The notes beneath the pieces are model-generated. The model saw only the letters and a program-made list of their open reading frames with translations. It made no database searches and was not told the DNA's origin. This document shows, in pieces, positions 1-5,468 of a stretch of 8,561 bases of DNA. Each line of letters opens with the position of its first letter. The first letter of the stretch is position 1. The position numbers and the translations under genes were made by a program. Source of the stretch: Anaerolineales bacterium (GTDB taxonomy: Bacteria > Chloroflexota > Anaerolineae > Anaerolineales > UBA4823); NCBI GenBank assembly GCA_026415275.1, contig JAOAHK010000078.1, positions 1 through 8,561 on the forward strand, read 5' to 3'.

Positions 1-701
1 ATTTGAACCTTAGTCACACCGAGTTTGCGCAACCAAATGATCTCTTCGGGTGTGACCTCGTCGGGACGGGTTTCGATGACTAAACCCACATTACGATGGG
101 CAGCCGTTTCATTGACTGTGAAGGCTTCTTCCAAGGTCGCTGTGGGAATACCATTCATAGCGTCGAAGCAACGGTGGATAAACCACTGTTGATAATCGCG
201 ACGGTATGCGCTCCACGTGCCACCTAAGATGAGCAATTCGATTTTGTCGGTTGGGTGGCCAACTTCAGCGAGAGCTTGCATACGCGAAGCCACTTGGTCA
301 AAGGGATCGAAATTGTGTTCCACTGCCCGTCTAGCCCCTGGCTCATCAGCGATGTAGCTTTTGGGCATGTTTTCTTCGGTTGGGCAAAAGATGCATTTTG
401 CCGGACACGGGTAAGGTTTGGTTAATACGGTTACCGTGGTAACGCCCGAGCTGGTGCGCACTGGTTTAAGACGCAAGCGGGCAAGGAGTTGTGGATCAGG
501 TAGCAGCTTGCCCTCTGCAACCATCCGGTGATATGCAGCGACCAAGGCGTTTTTACCCAAATAGCCGCCGTTGGGCAAGGGATTCCGCCGCAGGGCGTCG
601 CTTACCTCGCTACCTTGCCGAATTTGCTCCACCACCTTTTGAGCTAGATCAAGGTGTTGGGCAATCTCGCGCCGTTTCTCTTTCCACAAACTTTGTTCCA
701 T
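1..701 (-). CDS. elp3: Elp3-type radical SAM tRNA-modification enzyme, N-terminal part (3' end outside window)
   Basis: Reading the minus strand from ATG at 701 gives 233 open codons to the window edge. Elp3 uses S-adenosylmethionine, an iron-sulfur cluster and acetyl-CoA to carboxymethylate uridine 34 of tRNA; it acts in the cytoplasm. Visible here are a basic helical N-terminal tRNA-binding segment (residues 1-80), the RTSSGVTTVTVLTKPYPCP block, the radical SAM cysteines C99, C103 and C106 (C-x3-C-x2-C), the MPKSYI and EPGARRAV segments, the LGGTWSAYRRDYQQWFI segment (159-175) and ETRPD (210-214), all typical of the family. The rest of the radical SAM domain and the C-terminal GNAT acetyltransferase domain lie off the left edge. 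The gene is divergent from the transporter operon. The ribosome-binding site is weak (only GGA about 10 bases upstream). Family assignment is by recognised motifs; the specific tRNA product is inferred from family knowledge. Confidence 0.93.
   Translation of the reverse strand, partial: MEQSLWKEKRREIAQHLDLAQKVVEQIRQGSEVSDALRRNPLPNGGYLGKNALVAAYHRMVAEGKLLPDPQLLARLRLKPVRTSSGVTTVTVLTKPYPCPAKCIFCPTEENMPKSYIADEPGARRAVEHNFDPFDQVASRMQALAEVGHPTDKIELLILGGTWSAYRRDYQQWFIHRCFDAMNGIPTATLEEAFTVNETAAHRNVGLVIETRPDEVTPEEIIWLRKLGVTKVQ
322..338. repeat. 17-base exact repeat, copy 1 (in the Elp3 gene)
   Basis: ACTGCCCGTCTAGCCCC occurs here and again at 4032-4048 in the same orientation on the plus strand. In this copy it is antisense to Elp3 codons for the conserved PGARRAV segment. 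Confidence 0.6.
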
Positions 702-740
702 AACAACAATTCCATAGTAATAACGACCTATTCTGTCTTT

Positions 741-749
741 ATTTTACCA
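741..749 (-). promoter_or_regulatory. Candidate extended -10 promoter for the Elp3 gene
   Basis: On the minus strand the sequence TGGTAAAAT matches the extended -10 pattern TGnTAnAAT and lies about 40 bases upstream of the Elp3 ATG. The predicted leader would be about 30 bases. No good -35 hexamer is seen at the usual spacing (TCCTAT at 764-769), which extended -10 promoters can tolerate. Motif match only. Confidence 0.35.
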
Positions 750-942
750 AAGCCTAGCTCAGAATAGGAGGTATTGGGGAAAGTCCGCAAGCTTCAGGTA
801 TCGGTTTTGAGCGAACGGCGCTGAGTTTGATCCAAGGATAGTTGAAAAGCGCTTAGGTGTTCTGCCCTAATAGAGCTAGAGAAAAATCATGAAACTTTGT
901 GTATGTTGTTTAGGATTGTGAGATAAATAACGAAGGATGATG

Positions 943-948
943 TATAAT
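943..948 (+). promoter_or_regulatory. Candidate -10 element for the transporter operon
   Basis: A perfect TATAAT lies about 95 bases upstream of the binding-protein start, in the only strongly AT-rich part of the gap. The best -35-like hexamer is TTGTGA at 916-921, but the 21-base spacer is too long. The correctly spaced hexamer (GAGATA) is poor. It lies within a 14-base palindrome (943-956) that could be an operator or chance. A motif-level suggestion only. Confidence 0.3.
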
Positions 949-1044
949 TTTTTATAGATAAGCCTTGAAAGGTTGGTTTCCTAATTAGCAGATCTTGATC
1001 ACAACTCCCTGACCGCTCCCTGGGCTTTATATCGAAAAGCGTTG

Positions 1045-2073
1045 ATGATGAAACCCTGTAGAAAGTGCCTCCTCCCTTTTCTCTTGGTGTGCATTTTATT
1101 AGCCAGTTGCACACCTTCCCCCCAACTCCCTGAGGTGGTGATCTATACTTCGGTGGATCAAGTGTATAGTGAATCAATTCTCAAAGCCTTTGAAAAGCAA
1201 AGCAGCATAAAAGTTCGGGCAGTCTATGACGTTGAGGCTACAAAGACGACTGGCTTGGTCAATCGCTTGATCGCTGAAAAAAGCAACCCTCAGGCTGACG
1301 TCTTCTGGAGCGGGGAATTTGTGCAGACGATCAAGCTCAAGGAGCAAGGTGTCCTACAATCTTATGCAGGTTCGAGCCTAGAAAGCATCCCACCCGAATA
1401 TCGCGATCGCGAGGGTTATTGGGTTGCCTTTGGGGGAAGGGCAAGGATTCTCTTGGTTAGCACCGAGTCCCTTCAACCCAGCCAATATCCCGATTCGATT
1501 TTCGACCTACTTGACGAGAAATATGCAGCTAACCAAGTAGCGGTGGCGAATCCCCTGTTTGGCACCACTGCCACCCATGCAGCAGCTCTCTATGCTCTGC
1601 TTGGAGCGGAAAACGCTTACCAATTTTTTGAAGCATTGAAACAGCGTGGGGTGCAAGTGGTGGATGGCAATTCGGTGGTTCGGGACAAGGTCGTCAGTGG
1701 TGAATTGATCTTCGGATTAACCGATACCGATGATGCCTGTGCAGCCATTCAAAAAGGAGCTTCCGTCCAAATCGTCGTGCCTGATCAAGGCGTTGATGCG
1801 ATTGGCACGTTGATCATCCCCAATACTGTGGCGCTGATCGCCGGCGCTTCACACCCTGAACCCGCAAAGCAATTGATGGAATACCTTCTCAGTGTTGAGA
1901 TAGAAAAACAATTGTTGCAGACCGGTTGGATCAACTTTTCCTTACGCCATACAGATATCGAATTGCCTTGTCCTTTGCCTGACGACATCAAAGGGATGGA
2001 TGTAGAATACTCTCAAATCTACGCTGCGCTCGAAAAGAGCCAAACAGCTTTGAGAGAGCTTTTTTTACGGTAA
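1045..2073 (+). CDS. ABC transporter substrate-binding lipoprotein, ferric-iron/thiamine-like family
   Basis: The 342-residue product starts with a lipoprotein signal peptide: basic K3-K7, a hydrophobic core, then lipobox L19-A20-S21-C22, predicting lipid anchoring at C22 outside the membrane. The mature part has the type-2 periplasmic binding protein signatures of the family containing FbpA, FutA and ThiB: VVIYTSVDQ near residue 31, EATKTTGLVNRLIAEK, and QADVFWSGE. It would capture a ligand and deliver it to the permease and ATPase encoded just downstream. At residues 223-231 the sequence FGLTDTDDA sits about where ferric-binding relatives carry paired iron-coordinating tyrosines, so iron is not assured and the substrate is left open. 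Starts: TTG 1042, ATG 1045 and ATG 1048 are in frame. GAAAAG at 1034-1039 is a weak ribosome-binding site that best fits 1045 or 1048. No strong terminator follows. Confidence 0.88.
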   Translation: MMKPCRKCLLPFLLVCILLASCTPSPQLPEVVIYTSVDQVYSESILKAFEKQSSIKVRAVYDVEATKTTGLVNRLIAEKSNPQADVFWSGEFVQTIKLKEQGVLQSYAGSSLESIPPEYRDREGYWVAFGGRARILLVSTESLQPSQYPDSIFDLLDEKYAANQVAVANPLFGTTATHAAALYALLGAENAYQFFEALKQRGVQVVDGNSVVRDKVVSGELIFGLTDTDDACAAIQKGASVQIVVPDQGVDAIGTLIIPNTVALIAGASHPEPAKQLMEYLLSVEIEKQLLQTGWINFSLRHTDIELPCPLPDDIKGMDVEYSQIYAALEKSQTALRELFLR

Positions 2074-2156
2074 TTAGTTTCTATAATGGAGATGTTACGA
2101 GCGTTCTTCGCTTAGTCCGAGTTCCGAAAGTCCTTCTCAAAGCCCCAATTCAGCGA

Positions 2157-3728
2157 GTGACTTGGGCGCTTTACTTGTTCTTCGTGTTTCTCCCCCTCAT
2201 TTTATTGGGACTTAAGGCAACCAGTGCGGCGTTCAGCCAGTCAGACCTCCTGACTTTAGTCCTACCACTTGGTCGGCGAGGAATCGTCTTGTGGAATAGC
2301 ACACTGTATGCACTCTCCGTCGGTGGATTTACGGTAGGTTTGGCAATATTGGTCTCAACCGCCCTTTGGCGTTGGGGGCAGGGCAGGTGGGCAAGCCTGT
2401 GTTGGTTGCTATTGGCTTTCTTAGGCGTCCCCCCGTATATCCATGCTTTGGCTTGGTCAGAGGTTCTTCGTTCAGTACAAAACCTTCTTGCCTTCTCTGA
2501 CGGATTCAGTGCTCCTGCTAGTGGCTGGGGGGTTAGTTGGTGGGGGCAGAGCTTGGCACTCTTACCCTTAGCTATCACCTTGACGTTGATCGGGTTTGGT
2601 GCCATCGAGGGGAATCTAGTGGAGGCGGCATTGCTCTTACAAAGCGATTGGCGAACGTTTTGGAAAATCGTTCTTCCTCTTGCGTCTCCTACCTTACGAG
2701 CGGCAGGGGGTTTAATCTTTCTTTTCAGCCTATTGGATTACAGTGTTCCCTTGCTCTTTCAACGCAATGTTTATTCGTTGGAAATTTTTGCCGAGTACAG
2801 TGCGACCAACCAGGTTGAGCGAGCTTTCTTTCTAGCTTTACCCTTGTTGCTGATTTGTGTTCTCGTGCTGCTCTTCAGTTTACGAGGCATCCGCAACATT
2901 GCCCTCGGTCGTGGCTGGGGGGGCAAAGAGTGGCAAAACCGTTTATCCTTCCCACATTGGTTTACTTACCTGCAGCTCGTTGCGCTTGGGATCACGGCTT
3001 TGTTTGTCTTCGTTCCCCTTTTCGTTTTAGGTACTCAAACACAAAACCCAACCTTGTTTTACAAGAATCTCCTCGTTGCTCAATCTGAAATTCGCTCTTC
3101 CTTTACAATCATGCTCGTAACTGCGGTGACATCCATCTTTTTTGCTTTACCGATAGCCTTTTCAATGCGCACGCAGCACAAGCTGGATTGGATAAATTGG
3201 TTTTTGATCCTGCTCCCCATCGGGATCCCTCCGCCGCTGATCGGGATCGGTCTAATTTCCCTGTGGAATCACCCGACAACCCAATGGATGTACGGTGAAA
3301 TCTGGATTGCTATCTTGGCCGCCCTCTTGCGCTTTGCCTCCGTTGCCATTTTGGTACTCATCGTCCAAGTCCGCCGCATCCAACCTGCCTTATTTGAAGC
3401 TGACACTTTCTTCAATGTCTCCCCTTTGCGCCGTTGGGGGATGATCCGCTTGCCACTTCTCTCACCAGGCATCCTCTTTGCGGCGACTGTGGTAGGAATA
3501 TTGACTCTCGGTGAGCTAGGCGCAACTTTGATCGTGATTCCGGCGGGCAAGGCAACGCTGACCCTGCGCATTTACAATTTCCTCCACTACGGCGCAAATG
3601 AAAGTGTGGCAAGCTTATGTCTCCTTTTACTCTTGCTGCCCATTTTCGCCGCGATAATTGCCCTTGTTTTATCTTCCGCGGTCTACTCGCGCTGGAGACT
3701 CGATCAGCACGGGGAGAGAACGACTTGA
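2157..3728 (+). CDS. ABC transporter permease, fused two-domain FbpB/ThiP-like; 5' end uncertain
   Basis: The 523-residue integral membrane protein has about twelve hydrophobic segments, arranged as two homologous six-helix halves (roughly 1-245 and 265-523). Each half has the cytoplasmic EAA loop that contacts the ATPase: VEAALLLQSDWRTFWKIVLP from residue 155, and FEADTFFNVSPLRRWGMIRL from residue 413. This double-permease layout is normal for the ferric, thiamine and 2-aminoethylphosphonate importers, where one polypeptide forms the whole channel. It follows the binding-protein gene and its stop codon overlaps the ATPase start. The start is doubtful. GTG at 2157 is the first common start in frame, but it has no ribosome-binding site and sits directly before the first helix. 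The same frame stays open upstream with plausible protein (LRLVRVPKVLLKAPIQR), while ATGs at 2086 and 2092 lie in another frame. See the finding on a possible indel. Confidence 0.9.
   Translation: MTWALYLFFVFLPLILLGLKATSAAFSQSDLLTLVLPLGRRGIVLWNSTLYALSVGGFTVGLAILVSTALWRWGQGRWASLCWLLLAFLGVPPYIHALAWSEVLRSVQNLLAFSDGFSAPASGWGVSWWGQSLALLPLAITLTLIGFGAIEGNLVEAALLLQSDWRTFWKIVLPLASPTLRAAGGLIFLFSLLDYSVPLLFQRNVYSLEIFAEYSATNQVERAFFLALPLLLICVLVLLFSLRGIRNIALGRGWGGKEWQNRLSFPHWFTYLQLVALGITALFVFVPLFVLGTQTQNPTLFYKNLLVAQSEIRSSFTIMLVTAVTSIFFALPIAFSMRTQHKLDWINWFLILLPIGIPPPLIGIGLISLWNHPTTQWMYGEIWIAILAALLRFASVAILVLIVQVRRIQPALFEADTFFNVSPLRRWGMIRLPLLSPGILFAATVVGILTLGELGATLIVIPAGKATLTLRIYNFLHYGANESVASLCLLLLLLPIFAAIIALVLSSAVYSRWRLDQHGERTT
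3711..3716 (+). promoter_or_regulatory. Ribosome-binding site deciding the TTG start of the ATPase
   Basis: GGGGAG lies inside the end of the permease gene, with 8 bases between it and TTG at 3725. It supports the TTG start over the upstream in-frame ATG at 3617, which would add 36 residues unlike any ABC ATPase N terminus. Confidence 0.7.
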
Positions 3729-4390
3729 TCCAACTTGAGGCGGTCTCGAAGACGTTTGATAGCCTGCCTGTTTTAGCGCAGATCGATTTATCCATTGGGG
3801 AACGATGCGCAATCGCTGTCGTAGGTCCTTCGGGGAGCGGCAAAACCACCCTCCTGCGCCTTATCGCTGGATTAGAAACGGTTGACGAGGGTCGAATTTT
3901 GATAGATGGCATGATCGCCAGCGATACAAACATCCACCTTTCCCCACGCCAGCGCAAAGTCGGGTTTGTCTTTCAATTTCCCACGCTCTGGCCTCATCTA
4001 ACGGTTTTGCAGAACATCACCTTCGGTGTAAACTGCCCGTCTAGCCCCGAGGCACAAGAACGTTGTGCTGAAATCATCGCCACCATGGGATTGACTCATC
4101 TACTCAAACGCTATCCTCACCAGCTTTCGGGAGGGGAAGCTAGACGGGTCTCCCTAGCGAGGACATTGGTCTGTAAACCCAAATATCTATTACTCGACGA
4201 GCCGTTGACCCATCTAAACGTGGAATTAAGAGATAACCTGCGCCGATTCATCCTAGAATTTGCCTCCCAAAACGGTTGCGGGGTGGTTTGGGTCACGCAT
4301 GATCTGGAGGAAGCTAAGAGAGTGTCGAGGCGGATATACCGCTTGGAGAATGGGCACCTGATCGCTGAGGAGATGGAGGCGTGTCTCTAA
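3725..4390 (+). CDS. ABC transporter ATP-binding protein (TOBE-less)
   Basis: The 221-residue cytoplasmic ATPase powers the adjacent importer. All core motifs are visible: Walker A GPSGSGKTT (34-42), Q-loop Q84 in FVFQF, signature LSGGEARR (134-141), Walker B YLLLDEP (154-160) and the switch histidine H192 in WVTHD. The D-loop reads LTHLN instead of the usual LSxLD, replacing its aspartate with N165. The protein ends soon after the H-loop, so it lacks the C-terminal TOBE regulatory domain found in many FbpC/PotA-type ATPases of about 350 residues. The start is TTG at 3725: it has a good ribosome-binding site, its first residues (IQLEAVSKTFDSLPVL) match the family N terminus, and it overlaps the permease stop (TTGA), indicating translational coupling. 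An in-frame ATG at 3617 exists but lies deep inside the permease gene. Its 3' end overlaps the propeller gene by 10 bases. Confidence 0.94.
   Translation: MIQLEAVSKTFDSLPVLAQIDLSIGERCAIAVVGPSGSGKTTLLRLIAGLETVDEGRILIDGMIASDTNIHLSPRQRKVGFVFQFPTLWPHLTVLQNITFGVNCPSSPEAQERCAEIIATMGLTHLLKRYPHQLSGGEARRVSLARTLVCKPKYLLLDEPLTHLNVELRDNLRRFILEFASQNGCGVVWVTHDLEEAKRVSRRIYRLENGHLIAEEMEACL
4032..4048. repeat. 17-base exact repeat, copy 2 (in the ATPase gene)
   Basis: Identical to 322-338. Here it encodes N-C-P-S-S-P in the variable helical region of the ATPase. Its ten-base core CCCGTCTAGC also appears inverted (GCTAGACGGG) at 4139-4148, just after the ABC signature codons. Confidence 0.6.
4367..4372 (+). 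promoter_or_regulatory. Ribosome-binding site for the propeller gene
   Basis: GAGGAG inside the ATPase gene stands 8 bases before GTG at 4381. A second purine run, GGAGG at 4375-4379, is too close to that GTG and has no start codon at a proper distance downstream. This supports GTG 4381 as the start. Confidence 0.55.
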
Positions 4391-5436
4391 GGCGAATCAT
4401 TTTAAGCCTCTTGCTCTTGACGATTCCCCTCGTTGGAGTGTCTCTGCTCGCAGTAGGTGGGTTCTGGTCAGAGAGTCGGCAAATGCGTTCAGAATCCCAG
4501 GGTGAATGGAAAGTTATCCGTCCACCGCACGAAGTCTCTGCCTTGGCCTTACAGGGAAATATCCTTTGGGCTGGTGGGGAAGCAGGGGTTGTGGCAATTG
4601 ACCGGGTAACCTTCCAAATCCGTGAGTGGATAGCCTGCGACCCTGCGGTGACCTATGTTCAGGCTTTGCTTATCGATGACCAGGATCATCTATGGATTGG
4701 ACACCCCAACGGACTCAGCCTGTGGGATGGGGCAACCTGCAAGACTCTCACCGAGCAGGATGGACTGCCTGATAAACGCACGAATGCCCTCTTCATGGAC
4801 AGGCAAGGAAGGATTTGGATCGGCTCTTGGGGCGGTGCCACGCTTGTTTCTGAAGGAGAATGGCGGACATTTAACAGCCAACAGGGGTTAGCACACGACA
4901 TGGTGAATGTCATTTACCAAGACCAAGAAGGGACATTCTGGTTTGGTTCCTATGTTGCCCCGCAAGGAGGATTGAGCATCTGTTCACTTCAAGAAGAGAC
5001 GCTCAATTGTCGAGTTTTTACTACTGAAAGTGGTCTTCCGCACAATAACGTGACTTCGATCCTTCAAGACCGCGCAGAAACTGTTTGGGTCGGCACAGGT
5101 TTATTTGAGCGGGGAGGTGCAGCGCAATTTGTTCAAGGGCCCGATGGCTGGCAAATCCATCAAATCCTTACCAAAGAAAAAGGGCTGGCAGGAATGAAAG
5201 TCCGATCGATTTACCAAGATGCGGCAGGCGCTTTATGGTTTGGTTCAGAGTATGAGGGTTTAGCCTGCTGGGAAGATAACCGATGGGCTTATTATGGCGT
5301 CGAACAGGGGTTATCCAACCCCGAAGTAAAGGTTTTTTTGGCGGATGATTTGGGAAATGTTTGGCTGGGCACAGCGGATGGAATTACCTACATTCCGCAT
5401 GGGTCAATGCCCTGTTTGCCTGACGGGTCAAATTAG
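4381..5436 (+). CDS. Membrane-anchored or secreted seven-bladed propeller protein (two-component regulator propeller repeats)
   Basis: The 351-residue product begins with R4-R5 and a hydrophobic stretch (about 6-28), an uncleaved anchor or signal peptide that places the rest outside the membrane. Residues 41-340 form seven repeats, each with a strand ending in W-x-G: W63, W105, W146, W187, W236, W286 and W328. Most are preceded by a GL(P/A/S) turn and a V/T-x-x-I/L-x-x-D segment (for example GLPHNNVTSILQD, 218-230). This is the pattern of the two-component regulator propeller family (Reg_prop), usually the periplasmic sensor of hybrid histidine kinases. Here no kinase, GGDEF or DNA-binding domain is attached. 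Seven repeats would close a full propeller. GTG at 4381 overlaps the ATPase gene by 10 bases, so the gene is coupled to the transporter. Function is unknown; an accessory sensor or ligand-handling role is inferred from context. Confidence 0.87.
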   Translation: MSLRRIILSLLLLTIPLVGVSLLAVGGFWSESRQMRSESQGEWKVIRPPHEVSALALQGNILWAGGEAGVVAIDRVTFQIREWIACDPAVTYVQALLIDDQDHLWIGHPNGLSLWDGATCKTLTEQDGLPDKRTNALFMDRQGRIWIGSWGGATLVSEGEWRTFNSQQGLAHDMVNVIYQDQEGTFWFGSYVAPQGGLSICSLQEETLNCRVFTTESGLPHNNVTSILQDRAETVWVGTGLFERGGAAQFVQGPDGWQIHQILTKEKGLAGMKVRSIYQDAAGALWFGSEYEGLACWEDNRWAYYGVEQGLSNPEVKVFLADDLGNVWLGTADGITYIPHGSMPCLPDGSN

Positions 5437-5457
5437 CTTTTTGTCCTCGCTTTGATC

Positions 5458-5464
5458 AGGAGGT
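5458..5464 (+). promoter_or_regulatory. Strong ribosome-binding site for the 987-residue protein
   Basis: AGGAGGT is a near-perfect Shine-Dalgarno sequence 4 bases before ATG at 5469. It is the strongest in the window, in contrast to the weak sites and non-ATG starts of the genes upstream, suggesting independent and efficient initiation. The 32-base gap after the propeller gene shows no terminator. Confidence 0.8.
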
Positions 5465-5468
5465 ACAC

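Larger units (their letters stand above)
702..1044. other. Divergent intergenic region between elp3 and the ABC transporter operon
   Basis: These 343 bases separate the left-pointing Elp3 gene from the right-pointing transporter genes. I see no convincing gene, tRNA or riboswitch in it. It holds a candidate minus-strand extended -10 (741-749), a short inverted repeat TTAGG/CCTAA with an 8-base loop (853-857 and 866-870), and an AT-rich stretch with a consensus TATAAT (943-948) inside a small palindrome TATAA-TTTT-TTATA (943-956). No clear Fur-type operator was recognised, although the downstream transporter belongs to a superfamily that includes iron importers. Confidence 0.7.

Noticed and set aside
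491..703. Plus-strand 70-codon reading frame
   Set aside because: It lies wholly antisense to the strongly conserved Elp3 N terminus and has no protein-like features.
692..715. Out-of-frame ATG at 715 on the minus strand starting a short frame that overlaps the Elp3 start
   Set aside because: It lacks a ribosome-binding site and encodes nothing recognisable; a leader peptide role cannot be supported from sequence alone.
853..870. TTAGG/CCTAA inverted repeat as an operator or terminator
   Set aside because: Five-base arms with an 8-base loop and no T run; such short repeats are expected by chance.
887..1177. Minus-strand 96-codon reading frame across the intergenic region and the binding-protein 5' end
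   Set aside because: It is antisense to the lipoprotein signal peptide for half its length, has no recognisable domain and no convincing ribosome-binding site; the plus-strand gene explains the region.
2046..2066. Possible terminator after the binding-protein gene (AGCT-loop-AGCT followed by a T run)
   Set aside because: The stem is only 4 perfect pairs with a mismatch before three A-T pairs, and it lies inside the coding end; too weak to call, though slight attenuation is possible.
2082..2087. TATAAT between the binding-protein and permease genes as an internal promoter
   Set aside because: No acceptable -35 hexamer at 16-18 bases; more likely chance in an AT-rich gap of an operon.
2171..2605. 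Minus-strand 144-codon reading frame
   Set aside because: Shadow of the permease; its composition (many Pro, Arg, Lys, Thr) mirrors antisense of hydrophobic helices and shows no domain.
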